From contig NZ_KQ948858.1 of the NCBI RefSeq assembly GCF_001514215.1, forward strand, positions 24,648-88,647: a stretch of DNA of 64,000 nt, written 5' to 3'. Shown in pieces: positions 33,577-42,720 of the stretch. The stretch's first letter is position 1; every line of letters starts with the position of its first letter. The notes beneath the pieces were generated by a model. The model was not told the origin of the DNA. It made no database searches and saw only the letters and a program-made list of their open reading frames with translations. The translations under genes and the position numbers were made by a program. Origin of the DNA: Streptomyces bungoensis (lineage in GTDB: Bacteria > Actinomycetota > Actinomycetes > Streptomycetales > Streptomycetaceae).

Positions 33577-34791
33577 ATGACCTCGAATACGCGTGTGGTG
33601 GTGATCGGCGCCGGCCTCGCGGGCGTACGCCTCGCCCGGCGGCTCGGTGAGCTGGGCACGCCCGCGCTGCTCGTCGGCGAGGAGGAGCACCGGCCGTACA
33701 ACCGGGTGCTGCTCGCCGAGGTGCTGGCCGGCCGGTACGCCCCGGAGGTGATCGCCCTGCCCGCCCCGGCCGGCCTGGTGCGCACCCGGGTCACCGGCAT
33801 CGACCGCGCGGCGCGGCGGCTGCGGTGCGCCGACGGCTCGCTGATCGCCTACGGCACGCTGGTGCTGGCCACCGGCTCCAACCCGGTCCTGCCGCCGCTG
33901 CGCGGCCTGTTCACCCCCGACCGCCGGCTGCCCGAGGGCGTGCACGCGTTCCGCACCATGGACGACTGCCTGGGCCTGTCGAAGGCGGTGCGCCCGGGCG
34001 CGCGGGCCGTCGTCGTCGGCGGCGGACTGCTCGGGGTCTCCGCGGCCCGCGCGCTCGCCGCGCGCGGCGCCCAGGTCGTCCTCGCCCAGCAGGCCGAGCG
34101 GCTCATGGAGCGCCAGCTCGACCCGAACGCCTCCCGGCTGGTGCTGCGGCACCTGCGGGACCTCGGGGTCGAGGTGCACACCGAGTGCCGGGTGCGGGAC
34201 GTGCGCTGCGTGGGCGGCGCGGTCCGCTCCGTGGAGCTGGCCGACGGCTACGCCCTCGACGCCGACCTGGTGGTGCTCTCCTGCGGGGTGCACCCGCGCA
34301 CGGGCCTGGCGGAGCAGGCGGGCCTCGCCGTCCGCAAGGGCGTCGTCGTCGACGACGAGCTGCGCACCTCCGACCCGCACATCCACGCCATCGGCGACTG
34401 CGCCCAGCACGACGGCACCGTCTACGGCCTGGCCGCCCCGGCCCTCGAACAGGCCGAGGCGCTCGCCGCGCTGCTCGCCGGCGACCCCGCCGCCCGCTAC
34501 AGCGGGACCCGCTCCCTGACGAGGCTCACGCTCACCGGCCCCGACTCGCCGTTCGACCTCGCCGCGTTCGGCGAGACCGAGCCGCTCCCCGGCGACGACG
34601 TCGTGCAGCTCGCCGACGCCACCCGGGGCACCTACCGCAAGGTCGTCGTCCGCGACGACCGCCTGGTCGGCGGGGTCCTCGTCGGCGAACTCGGCACCGT
34701 CGGCGCGCTCGCCCGCGCCTGGGAGGGAGCAGAGCCGCTCCCCGGCGAGGGCCCGCTGCTGCACCTGCTCACCAACGATGGAGGCTCCTGA
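33577..34791 (+). CDS. NAD(P)H-dependent FAD oxidoreductase of the nitrite reductase operon (NasC-like)
   Basis: The 404-aa protein has an FAD-binding VVVIGAGLAGVRLARRL, an NAD-binding AVVVGGGLLGVSAARALAARGAQVVLA and an IHAIGDCAQHDG flavin motif, and resembles the N-terminal reductase part of NirB. Its stop overlaps the nirB ATG (TGATG). Family knowledge: such NasC/NasB proteins pass electrons from NAD(P)H to the nitrate reductase. Since the nearby NasA has no own reductase domain, this is its plausible electron donor. Confidence 0.88.
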   Translation: MTSNTRVVVIGAGLAGVRLARRLGELGTPALLVGEEEHRPYNRVLLAEVLAGRYAPEVIALPAPAGLVRTRVTGIDRAARRLRCADGSLIAYGTLVLATGSNPVLPPLRGLFTPDRRLPEGVHAFRTMDDCLGLSKAVRPGARAVVVGGGLLGVSAARALAARGAQVVLAQQAERLMERQLDPNASRLVLRHLRDLGVEVHTECRVRDVRCVGGAVRSVELADGYALDADLVVLSCGVHPRTGLAEQAGLAVRKGVVVDDELRTSDPHIHAIGDCAQHDGTVYGLAAPALEQAEALAALLAGDPAARYSGTRSLTRLTLTGPDSPFDLAAFGETEPLPGDDVVQLADATRGTYRKVVVRDDRLVGGVLVGELGTVGALARAWEGAEPLPGEGPLLHLLTNDGGS

Positions 34792-37400
34792 TGACCGCCA
34801 ACCCGGTGGCCACCCCCACGATCGTGCTCGTCGGCCACGGCATGGTCGGCCAGCGCTTCCTCGAGGCGCTCGCCGAGCGCGGCCTCACCGCCACGCACCG
34901 CGTGGTCGTGCTGTGCGAGGAGCCGCGTCCGGCGTACGACCGCGTGCAGCTCACCTCGTACTTCTCGGGCCGCACGCCCGAGGAACTGTCGCTGACCGAC
35001 CGGGAGTTCATCGCGGACCACGGCATCGAGCTGCACGTCGGCGACCCGGCGGTGGCGGTCGACCGCGAGGCCCGCCGGGTGACCGCCCGCTCCGGGCTCG
35101 TCGTCGGCTACGACACCCTCGTGCTGGCCACCGGCTCCTACCCCTTCGTGCCGCCGGTGCCGAACAAGGACGCCGAGGGCTGCTTCGTCTACCGCACGAT
35201 CGAGGACCTGCTCGCGATCGAGGCGTACGCGAAGTCCAGGGCCACCACGGGCGCCGTGGTCGGCGGCGGCCTGCTCGGCCTGGAGGCGGCGGGCGCCCTG
35301 AAGGGCCTCGGACTGACGTCCCACATCGTGGAGTTCGCGCCGCGCCTGATGCCGGTGCAGGTCGACGACGGCGGCGGCGCGGCGCTGCTGCGCACCATCG
35401 AGGACATGGGCCTGAGCGTCCACACCGGCGTCGGCACGCAGGAGATCGTGGTCGGCGAGGACGGCGCGGTCACCGGCATGAGGCTGTCCGACGGCTCCGA
35501 ACTGGCCACCGACCTGGTGGTGTTCTCCGCCGGCGTCCGCCCCCGCGACCAGCTGGCCCGCGACTGCGGCCTCGCGGTCGGCGAGCGCGGCGGCGTCAGC
35601 GTCGACGAGCGGTGCCGTACGGTCACCGACCCGCGCGTGTTCGCGATCGGCGAGTGCGCGCTGGCCGCCGACGGCCGGGTCTACGGCCTGGTGGCCCCCG
35701 GTTACGAGCAGGCCGAGACGGCCGCGGCGACCCTCGCCGAGGACGAGGCGTCCTTCACCGGCGCCGACCTGTCCACCAAGCTGAAACTGCTCGGCGTGGA
35801 CGTGGCCTCCTTCGGCGACGCGCACGGCACCGCCGAGGACTGCCTGGACGTCGTCTACTCCGACTCCCGCGCGGGCCTGTACAAGAAGCTGGTCATCGGC
35901 CGGGACGGCACGCTGCTCGGCGGCATCCTGGTCGGTGACGCGGAGGCGTACGGCACGCTGCGCGCGCTCACCGGGTCGGTGCCGCCCGTCTCCCCCGAGT
36001 CGCTCGTGCTGCCCGCCGGAGCCGGCGCGGGGGCGCAGCTCGGCCCGTCCGCGCTGCCGGACGACGCGGTCGTCTGCTCCTGCCACAACGTCAGCAAGGG
36101 CACGATCCGCGGCGCGGTCACCGAGCACAGGTGCACCACGGTGCCCGAGGTGAAGAAGTGCACCAAGGCCGGCACCGGCTGCGGCAGTTGCGTGAAGGTG
36201 CTCGGCCAGCTGGTCACCACCGAGCTGGAGGCGTCCGGCGTCGAGGTCGACAAGGGGCTGTGCGGCTGCTTCGCGCAGACCCGCGAGGAGCTGTACGAGA
36301 TCGTCCGCGCGCTGCGCATCGCCTCGTACCGGGAGCTGCTGGACCGCTACGGCCGGGAGGACGCCCGGGGCGGCGAGGGCTGCGAGACCTGCAAGCCGGC
36401 CGTGGCCTCGGTCATCGCCTCGCTGGCCCCGGCCATCGGCGCGAGCGGCTACGTGCTGGACGGCGAGCAGGCCGCGCTGCAGGACACCAACGACCACTTC
36501 CTGGCCAACCTGCAGAAGAACGGCTCGTACTCGGTGGTGCCGCGCATCCCCGGCGGCGAGATCGCGCCCGAGAAGCTGATCGTGATCGGCGAGATCGCCC
36601 GGGACTTCGGGCTCTACACGAAGATCACCGGCGGGCAGCGGATCGACATGTTCGGCGCCCGGGTGGAGCAGCTCCCCCTGATCTGGGCCCGGCTGGTGGA
36701 CGCCGGCTTCGAGTCCGGGCACGCCTACGGCAAGTCGCTGCGGACGGTGAAGTCCTGCGTGGGCTCCACCTGGTGCCGGTACGGGGTGCAGGACTCGGTG
36801 CGCATGGCGATCGACCTGGAGCTGCGCTACCGGGGCCTGCGTTCCCCTCACAAGCTGAAGTCGGCCGTGTCCGGGTGCGCCCGCGAGTGCGCGGAGGCCC
36901 AGTCGAAGGACTTCGGCGTGATCGCCACCTCCAGCGGCTGGAACCTGTACGTCGGCGGCAACGGCGGCGCCACCCCGCGCCACGCGGACCTGCTCGCGCA
37001 GGACCTGTCGGACGCCGAACTGGTCCGCCTGATCGACCGGTTCCTGATGTTCTACATCCGCACCGCCGACCGCCTGGAGCGCACCTCGACCTGGCTGGAG
37101 CGGATCCCGGGCGGCCTGGACCACGTACGCGACGTGGTGGTGCACGACTCGCTCGGCATCTGCGACGAACTGGAGCGGCTGATGGCCGCCCATGTCGCCC
37201 ACTACCGCGACGAGTGGGCGGACACGATCAACGACCCCGAGAAGCTGGCCCGGTTCGTGTCCTTCGTGAACGCCCCGGACACCCCGGACCCGGTCGTCGC
37301 CTTCGTACCCGAGCGCGACCAGATCAAGCCCGACCTGCCGCTGCTGTCCCTCGGCATCCGGCCCGCCGACACCGTCCTGGAAGGAAGCGCCCAGCGATGA
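34791..37400 (+). CDS. nirB: Nitrite reductase (NAD(P)H) large subunit
   Basis: The 869-aa protein contains an FAD/NAD reductase domain (~1-300), a BFD-like [2Fe-2S] domain (VCSCHNVSKGTIRGA...KCTKAGTGCGSCVKVL), a ferredoxin-like half domain and the siroheme/[4Fe-4S] region with CVGSTWC and SGCAREC, whose four Cys carry the coupled cofactor. It reduces nitrite by six electrons to ammonium in the cytoplasm. Its start overlaps the preceding stop, and its own stop overlaps the nirD start (ATGA), so the three genes form one operon. Confidence 0.97.
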   Translation: MTANPVATPTIVLVGHGMVGQRFLEALAERGLTATHRVVVLCEEPRPAYDRVQLTSYFSGRTPEELSLTDREFIADHGIELHVGDPAVAVDREARRVTARSGLVVGYDTLVLATGSYPFVPPVPNKDAEGCFVYRTIEDLLAIEAYAKSRATTGAVVGGGLLGLEAAGALKGLGLTSHIVEFAPRLMPVQVDDGGGAALLRTIEDMGLSVHTGVGTQEIVVGEDGAVTGMRLSDGSELATDLVVFSAGVRPRDQLARDCGLAVGERGGVSVDERCRTVTDPRVFAIGECALAADGRVYGLVAPGYEQAETAAATLAEDEASFTGADLSTKLKLLGVDVASFGDAHGTAEDCLDVVYSDSRAGLYKKLVIGRDGTLLGGILVGDAEAYGTLRALTGSVPPVSPESLVLPAGAGAGAQLGPSALPDDAVVCSCHNVSKGTIRGAVTEHRCTTVPEVKKCTKAGTGCGSCVKVLGQLVTTELEASGVEVDKGLCGCFAQTREELYEIVRALRIASYRELLDRYGREDARGGEGCETCKPAVASVIASLAPAIGASGYVLDGEQAALQDTNDHFLANLQKNGSYSVVPRIPGGEIAPEKLIVIGEIARDFGLYTKITGGQRIDMFGARVEQLPLIWARLVDAGFESGHAYGKSLRTVKSCVGSTWCRYGVQDSVRMAIDLELRYRGLRSPHKLKSAVSGCARECAEAQSKDFGVIATSSGWNLYVGGNGGATPRHADLLAQDLSDAELVRLIDRFLMFYIRTADRLERTSTWLERIPGGLDHVRDVVVHDSLGICDELERLMAAHVAHYRDEWADTINDPEKLARFVSFVNAPDTPDPVVAFVPERDQIKPDLPLLSLGIRPADTVLEGSAQR

Positions 37401-37747
37401 CCCTGGCACCCGAGACCACCGACCTGAAGGTCCAGCTGCGGCTGGCGGACAGCTGGTACACGGTCTGCGACCTGCACCGGCTGGAGCCCGGCCGCGGCGT
37501 GGCCGCCCTGCTGCCGGACGGCCGCCAGGTGGCGCTGTTCCGGGACCGGGCGGACCGGCTGTACGGCATCGACAACCGCGACCCGTTCGTCGGCGCCGCC
37601 GTCCTGTCCCGCGGCCTGACCGGCACCCACCAGGGGCGCACCTTCGTGGCGTCCCCGCTGCTCAAGCAGCGCTTCGACCTGGAGACCGGGCAGTGCCTGG
37701 ACGACGAGTCGGTGCGGGTGGCGACGTACGGGGTACGGGCGCGGTAG
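37397..37747 (+). CDS. nirD: Nitrite reductase small subunit
   Basis: The 116-aa protein has the Rieske-like beta fold of NirD (VCDLHRLEPGRGVAALLPDGRQVALFR, LYGIDNRDPFVGAAVLSRGLTG, FVASPLLKQRFDLETGQCLDD) but lacks the CxH/CxxH iron-sulfur ligands, as expected for this subunit. It overlaps nirB by 4 bp and is needed for activity of the large subunit. The gene ends 1 bp before the convergent Wbl gene. Confidence 0.95.
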   Translation: MTLAPETTDLKVQLRLADSWYTVCDLHRLEPGRGVAALLPDGRQVALFRDRADRLYGIDNRDPFVGAAVLSRGLTGTHQGRTFVASPLLKQRFDLETGQCLDDESVRVATYGVRAR

Positions 37748-37748
37748 G

Positions 37749-37988
37749 TCAGGCCCCGGCCGGGTCCGGTACGGACAGCTCCCGCCGCTGGCGGGGGGTG
37801 AGCCCGCCCCACACCCCGTCCGTCTCGCCGTTGCGCAGCGCCCATCCGCGGCATTCGCGCAGGACGGGGCAGCGGTGGCAGACCTGTCTGGCCCGTTCGA
37901 TCTGGAGGAGGGACGAGCCGTCGTCGCTGACGGGAAAGAACAGTTCAGGATCTTCGGAGCGGCAAGCGGCCCTCTCATGCCAATTCAC
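37749..37988 (-). CDS. WhiB-like [4Fe-4S] transcription factor (Wbl)
   Basis: The 79-aa protein has the four Wbl cysteines (Cys9, Cys37, Cys40, Cys46) that bind a [4Fe-4S] cluster, followed by GVWGGL and a short basic tail. Wbl proteins bind region 4 of the principal sigma factor and respond to nitric oxide or oxygen. GTG 37988 gives the usual NWHERAAC opening and is preceded by GGGGA. It resembles WblE-type proteins but I cannot assign a paralogue. It has its own consensus-like promoter and is convergent with nirBD, whose substrate nitrite is a source of NO. Confidence 0.92.
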   Translation of the reverse strand: MNWHERAACRSEDPELFFPVSDDGSSLLQIERARQVCHRCPVLRECRGWALRNGETDGVWGGLTPRQRRELSVPDPAGA

Positions 37989-38029
37989 GGTGGCGTCCCC
38001 TGCGTGATGAGCCCGGCATGGCGCCGTCC

Positions 38030-38058
38030 AAAATAGGAAAAACTCACCCTTTTGTCCA
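38030..38058 (-). promoter_or_regulatory. Predicted housekeeping promoter of the Wbl gene
   Basis: On the minus strand TGGACA (38058-38053), a 17-bp spacer and TATTTT (38035-38030) closely match the -35 TTGACA and -10 TATAAT of HrdB promoters. Transcription would begin near 38023, leaving a leader of about 35 nt. Confidence 0.65.
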
Positions 38059-38116
38059 GATGTCGACTTGTCGATGAATCGTCGACGGGCCGGTACGGGT
38101 CGGACCCGCACACACG

Positions 38117-38152
38117 GAGAGGCGGCACCCCCGCACAGGGTTGCCGCCTCTC
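38117..38152. terminator. Second hairpin between ppdK and the Wbl promoter
   Basis: GAGAGGCGGCA pairs perfectly with TGCCGCCTCTC across a 14-nt loop. Together with the adjacent hairpin it isolates the Wbl promoter from ppdK read-through. Confidence 0.7.
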
Positions 38153-38163
38153 CTTCTCGTGCG

Positions 38164-38212
38164 CCGGAGCCGCCGCCGATCGGTGAGGGTCGGGGACCAG
38201 CGGCGGCTCCGG
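38164..38212 (-). terminator. Terminator directly after ppdK
   Basis: CCGGAGCCGCCGC (38164-38176) and GCGGCGGCTCCGG (38200-38212) form a perfect 13-bp stem 16 bp after the ppdK stop codon on the minus strand. There is no T tract. Confidence 0.75.
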
Positions 38213-38228
38213 GGTCTTCGGGCCCGGC

Positions 38229-40949
38229 TCAGCGGTGGTCGCTGCCCGCCGACTGGGTGGCCGCGCGGCCCGCCTCGAGGCGGGCGACCGGGATGCGGAA
38301 CGGGGAGCAGGAGACGTAGTCCAGGCCGGCCTCGTGGAAGAAGTGGACCGACTCCGGGTCGCCGCCGTGCTCGCCGCAGACGCCGAGCTTGAGGTCGGGG
38401 CGGGTGGCCCGGCCGGCCTGGGCGGCCGCCTTCACCAGCGAGCCGACGCCGTCCTTGTCGATCGTCTCGAACGGGGAGACGCCGAAGATGCCCTTCTCCA
38501 GGTACGCCGTGAAGAAGCTCGCCTCCACGTCGTCCCGGCTGAAGCCCCACACCGTCTGCGTCAGGTCGTTCGTGCCGAAGGAGAAGAACTCCGCCGCCTC
38601 GGCGATCTGGGCCGCCGTGAGAGCGGCCCGGGGCAGCTCGATCATCGTGCCGATGGCGAGCTTGAGCGAGGTGCCGGTCGCCGCCTGGACCTCCGCGACG
38701 ACCTGGTCGGCCTCGTCGCGGACGATCTCCAGCTCCTGGACCGTGCCCACGAGCGGGATCATGATCTCGGCGCGCGGGTCGCCCTTGGCCGCCTTGCGCT
38801 CCGCCGCCGCCTCCGCGATCGCGCGGACCTGCATGGTGAACAGGCCGGGGATCACCAGGCCGAGGCGCACGCCGCGCAGGCCCAGCATCGGGTTCTGCTC
38901 GTGCAGCCGGTGCACCGCCTGGAGCAGGCGCAGGTCGTTCTCGTGCGGCTCCTGGCGGGACTCGGCCAGGGCCACGCGGACCGAGAGCTCCGTGATGTCG
39001 GGCAGGAACTCGTGCAGCGGCGGGTCGAGCAGGCGGATGGTGACCGGGAGGCCGTCCATCGCCTCGAACAGCTCGACGAAGTCCTTCTTCTGCAGGGGCA
39101 GCAGCGCCTTCAGGGACTTCTCGCGCTCCTCCTCGGTGTCCGCCAGGATCAGGCGCTCCACCAGCTCGCGGCGGTCGCCGAGGAACATGTGCTCGGTACG
39201 GCACAGGCCGATGCCCTGGGCGCCGAAGCGGCGGGCGCGCAGCGCGTCCTCGGCGTTGTCCGCGTTGGCGCGCACGCGCAGGCGGCGCTTGCGGTCGGCG
39301 AAGGCCATCATGCGGTGGACGGCCTCGACCAGCTCGTCGGCGTCGTCGGCGCCGGGGTGCATCCGGCCCTCGAAGTACTCCACCACCGGGGAGGGGACCA
39401 CCGGGACCTCGCCCAGGTACACCTTGCCGGAGGAGCCGTCGATGGAGATGACGTCGCCCTCCTCCACGACCTGCCCGCCGGGCACCGTCATCCGGCGGCG
39501 CTTGGTGTCGACCTCCAGCTCCTCGGCGCCGCAGACACAGGTCTTGCCCATGCCGCGCGCGACCACGGCCGCGTGGGAGGTCTTGCCGCCGCGCGAGGTC
39601 AGGATGCCCTCGGCGGCGATCATGCCGTCCAGGTCGTCGGGGTTGGTCTCCCGGCGGACCAGGATGACCTTCTCGCCCGAGCGGGACCACTTCACGGCGG
39701 TGTAGGAGTCGAAGACCGCCTTGCCGACCGCGGCGCCCGGCGAGGCCGCGATGCCCCGGCCGACCTTCTCGACCTTGGCGGACTCGTCGAAGCGCGGGAA
39801 CATCAGCTGCGCGAGCTGGGCGCCGGTGACGCGCTGGAGCGCCTCCGTCTCGTCGATCAGGCCCTGGTCCACCAGCTGGGTCGCGATGCGGAAGGCCGCG
39901 CCCGCGGTCCGCTTGCCGACGCGGGTCTGGAGCATCCAGAGCTGGCCGCGCTCGATGGTGAACTCGATGTCGCAGAGATCCTTGTAGTGGTTCTCCAGGG
40001 TCTCCATGATCTGCATGAGCTGGTCGTACGACTTCTTGTCGATGCTCTCCAGCTCGGCGAGCGGGACGGTGTTGCGGATGCCCGCGACCACGTCCTCGCC
40101 CTGCGCGTTCTGCAGGTAGTCGCCGTAGACGCCCTGGTGGCCGGAGGCGGGGTCGCGGGTGAAGGCGACGCCGGTGCCGGAGTCGGGGCCGAGGTTGCCG
40201 AAGACCATGGAGCAGACGTTGACGGCCGTGCCGAGGTCGTGCGGGATGCGCTCCTGGCGGCGGTACAGCTTGGCGCGGTCGCCGTTCCAGGAGTCGAAGA
40301 CCGCCTTGATGGCGAGGTCCATCTGCTCGCGCGGGTCCTGCGGGAAGTCCCGGCCGGCCTCCTTCTTGACGATCTTCTTGAAGGTGGCGACCAGCTTCTT
40401 CAGGTCGGCGGCCGCCAGGTCGGTGTCGACCGTGACCTTCTTGGCCTCCTTGGCCTTCTCGAGGGCCTCCTCGAAGAGGTCGCCGTCGACGCCGAGGACG
40501 GTCTTGCCGAACATCTGGATCAGGCGGCGGTAGGAGTCCCACGCGAAGCGCTCGTCGCCGGCCTGCTCGGCCAGGCCCTGCACCGACTTGTCGGAGAGGC
40601 CGATGTTCAGGACCGTGTCCATCATGCCGGGCATGGAGAACTTGGCGCCCGAGCGGACGGAGACCAGCAGCGGGTTGTCGGGCTGGCCGAGCCTCTTGCC
40701 CATCTTCTGCTCGAGTGCGTCGAGGTGCGCACTCACCTCGTCACGCAGTGCCGCGGGCTCCTCGCCACTGTCCAGGTAGACCTTGCAGGCCTCGGTGGTG
40801 ATGGTGAAGCCGGGAGGAACGGGGAGGCCCAGGTTCGTCATCTCGGCGAGGTTGGCACCCTTGCCGCCGAGGAGATCCTTGAGGTCCTTGTTGCCCTCGG
40901 TGAAGTCGTAAACGAACTTCGCTACGTGGGGTTCTTTGTTTTCCGACAC
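38229..40949 (-). CDS. ppdK: Pyruvate, phosphate dikinase
   Basis: The 906-aa enzyme interconverts pyruvate, ATP and Pi with PEP, AMP and PPi. It shows the N-terminal nucleotide-grasp domain (GGKGANLAEMTNLGLPVPPGFTITT), the SVRSGAKFSMPGMMDT motif, the swivelling phosphohistidine domain GGKTSHAAVVARGMGKTCVCG, and the C-terminal TIM-barrel PEP/pyruvate site with the GLCRTEHMF and FGTNDLTQTVWGFSRDD motifs. GTG 40949 follows AAGGAG. It sits alone between terminators and a 430-bp upstream region rich in inverted repeats. In actinomycetes it can serve gluconeogenesis or PPi-based glycolysis. Confidence 0.97.
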   Translation of the reverse strand: MSENKEPHVAKFVYDFTEGNKDLKDLLGGKGANLAEMTNLGLPVPPGFTITTEACKVYLDSGEEPAALRDEVSAHLDALEQKMGKRLGQPDNPLLVSVRSGAKFSMPGMMDTVLNIGLSDKSVQGLAEQAGDERFAWDSYRRLIQMFGKTVLGVDGDLFEEALEKAKEAKKVTVDTDLAAADLKKLVATFKKIVKKEAGRDFPQDPREQMDLAIKAVFDSWNGDRAKLYRRQERIPHDLGTAVNVCSMVFGNLGPDSGTGVAFTRDPASGHQGVYGDYLQNAQGEDVVAGIRNTVPLAELESIDKKSYDQLMQIMETLENHYKDLCDIEFTIERGQLWMLQTRVGKRTAGAAFRIATQLVDQGLIDETEALQRVTGAQLAQLMFPRFDESAKVEKVGRGIAASPGAAVGKAVFDSYTAVKWSRSGEKVILVRRETNPDDLDGMIAAEGILTSRGGKTSHAAVVARGMGKTCVCGAEELEVDTKRRRMTVPGGQVVEEGDVISIDGSSGKVYLGEVPVVPSPVVEYFEGRMHPGADDADELVEAVHRMMAFADRKRRLRVRANADNAEDALRARRFGAQGIGLCRTEHMFLGDRRELVERLILADTEEEREKSLKALLPLQKKDFVELFEAMDGLPVTIRLLDPPLHEFLPDITELSVRVALAESRQEPHENDLRLLQAVHRLHEQNPMLGLRGVRLGLVIPGLFTMQVRAIAEAAAERKAAKGDPRAEIMIPLVGTVQELEIVRDEADQVVAEVQAATGTSLKLAIGTMIELPRAALTAAQIAEAAEFFSFGTNDLTQTVWGFSRDDVEASFFTAYLEKGIFGVSPFETIDKDGVGSLVKAAAQAGRATRPDLKLGVCGEHGGDPESVHFFHEAGLDYVSCSPFRIPVARLEAGRAATQSAGSDHR

Positions 40950-41151
40950 GGGTCTCGACTCCTTGAGGCCGCGGTGGCTGCCCTGACGGCGAGGAACATA
41001 CCCAGATCGAAGGTGCCTGGGTACGTCCACTCGTGCGTCATGGGCCCGTAACCTGTCGTCCGCCAGTGGATCGAAAGTCAAAGCTTGGCAACCGGAGACG
41101 GCCGGATGTTTTCACTTCTTGAACGCACCCATGGCCAGGGGTGCGGATTTT

Positions 41152-41267
41152 CGCTCAGATGAGCAGCCTCTCCGCTCCTCTGATTTCGATCGATGAACGA
41201 TCAAGGGGTGGCACCCAGTGCCACCCCTTGGAGAAGTGCAGTCGCCCAAGATCCGCTCATCTGAGCG
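41152..41267. repeat. Nested inverted-repeat block upstream of ppdK
   Basis: The 430-bp gap 40950-41379 holds this structured block. Its ends are a 14/15 inverted repeat (CGCTCAGATGAGCAG at 41152 and its complement near 41253-41267), each itself nearly palindromic. Inside lie GATCG-ATGAA-CGATC (41188-41202) and a perfect 12-bp stem CAAGGGGTGGCA/TGCCACCCCTTG (41202-41230). A related CAAGGGTGGCG follows at 41278-41288. It may be a small mobile repeat, a terminator of the ROK gene or a regulatory RNA. Confidence 0.6.
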
Positions 41268-41379
41268 CAACCCTTATCAAGGGTGGCGAGAATCACGCTG
41301 CCACAGCGGACCGGATTTCACCATGCGGACGCCCGGCGGACCCGGACCGGGACGGCGGCGCCGGGAGGGAACGCCCTAG

Positions 41380-42600
41380 TCACACGCCCAGCGCGAGCAG
41401 GCGTTCCTCCACCCGGTCCGGCGCGTACAGGTGCTCCACCACCAGCGCCCCGGCGCCGACCAGCCCGGCCCGCTCCCCCAGCCGGGAGGTCACCACGTCC
41501 AGGTGGGCCGTGGAGCGGGGCAGCGCCCGCTGGTAGAGCAGTTCCCTGACGCCGGTCAGGAAGGGCGTCCCGGCCAGGTCCCCGGCGATCATCAGCACCC
41601 CGGGGTTGAGCAGGGTCACCACCGTCGCCAGCACGTCCCCGACCCGGCGCCCGGCCTCACGGGCCAGCGCGGCGGCCTCGGGGTGCCCGGCGGCCAGCAG
41701 GTGCCGCACGTCCGAGCCGGAGGCCGCCGGCACCCCGGCCTCGGCCAGCCGGCGGGCCACGGCGCCGCCGCTCGCGACGGCCGCGAGACAGCCGTGCGAA
41801 CCGCAGCGGCACAGCGCGTCCGCGCCCACCCGGATGTGCCCGATGTCGCCCGCCCCGCCGTCCACGCCCCGGTAGATCGAGCCGTCCACCACGACCCCGG
41901 CACCGATGCCCGTGGAGACCTTGACCAGCACGAACGCCGAGCAGTCGGGGTGTACGGTGCGCTGTTCGCCGTACGCCATGAGGTTGGCGTCGTTGTCCAC
42001 CAGGACGGGGACCGCCGGGGCGCCGGTGCGCTCGGTGAAGGCGCGGGAGAGGCGGCCCCTTATGTCGTAGCCGTCCCAGCCCGGCATCATCGGCGGCTGC
42101 ACCACCCGGCCGGTCCCGCTCTCCACCGGGCCGGGTACGGCGAGCCCGATCCCGCACACGTCCTGCGCCCGGTGACCGGTCTTGGCCGGCAACTCCGCGA
42201 ACCAGCGCCCGAGTTCGCCCAGCACGGCCTCGGGCCCGTCCTCGAGCACCAGGGTGCCCGAGCGTTCGGCGAGTATCTCGCCGCCCAGGGTCAGCACGGC
42301 CGCGCGGGCGTGCCGGGTGTCGAGGTCGGCGGCGAGGACGATCGCGTGGGCGTCGTCGAACTCCAGCGTGATGGCGGGGCGTCCGCCGAGCGGCGAGTCC
42401 ACCGGGCCGCCCGCGCCCTCGCGCAGCCAGCCGGCCCGGAACAGCCGGTCGAGGCGCTGGCCGACGGTCGCCCGGGACAGTCCGGTGGCCTGCTGGAGCG
42501 CGCCGCGCGTCACGGCCCGTCCACTGCGCACCAGTTCGAGCAGATCGCCGGCGCTCGCCTGGCCTCCGCCCTTTCCCGTCCTGACGGGCCGTCCGGTCAT
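41380..42600 (-). CDS. ROK-family transcriptional regulator
   Basis: The 406-aa protein has an N-terminal winged helix (LLELVRSGRAVTRGALQQATGLSRATVGQRLDRL) fused to a ROK sugar-kinase-like domain with LAADLDTRHARAAVL, the IGLAVPGPVE loop, VLVDNDANLMAYGE and the zinc-binding CRCGSHGCLAAVASG. Such proteins sense sugars and repress or activate carbohydrate genes. ATG 42600 is favoured by AAGGGGG upstream. It diverges from the GH63/debranching pair across an AT-richer 120-bp promoter gap and is their likely regulator. Confidence 0.92.
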   Translation of the reverse strand: MTGRPVRTGKGGGQASAGDLLELVRSGRAVTRGALQQATGLSRATVGQRLDRLFRAGWLREGAGGPVDSPLGGRPAITLEFDDAHAIVLAADLDTRHARAAVLTLGGEILAERSGTLVLEDGPEAVLGELGRWFAELPAKTGHRAQDVCGIGLAVPGPVESGTGRVVQPPMMPGWDGYDIRGRLSRAFTERTGAPAVPVLVDNDANLMAYGEQRTVHPDCSAFVLVKVSTGIGAGVVVDGSIYRGVDGGAGDIGHIRVGADALCRCGSHGCLAAVASGGAVARRLAEAGVPAASGSDVRHLLAAGHPEAAALAREAGRRVGDVLATVVTLLNPGVLMIAGDLAGTPFLTGVRELLYQRALPRSTAHLDVVTSRLGERAGLVGAGALVVEHLYAPDRVEERLLALGV

Positions 42601-42720
42601 GCGCACCCCCTTGTGTTTCCCAAGCCTGCATTACATATTGGGTTCTGCGTGTTAAATAGACGTAACCCTGCGGTAGCCACAGCCAAACCCGGTCGGCCGG
42701 ACGTCTTCGGGGAGTCCCGA
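42601..42720. promoter_or_regulatory. Divergent promoter region between ROK and GH63 genes
   Basis: This 120-bp gap is clearly AT-richer than its flanks (for example TTACATATTGGG and GTTAAATAGACGTAAC). CTTG-tgtttcc-CAAG at about 42612-42626 is a candidate operator, and GTTA...TAAC flanks a possible -10 region. No single promoter can be fixed by eye. Confidence 0.45.

Noticed and set aside
33577..37400. Frame break between the flavoprotein and NirB
   Set aside because: Both proteins are complete with their own FAD motifs; the overlap TGATG is normal coupling, not a split gene.
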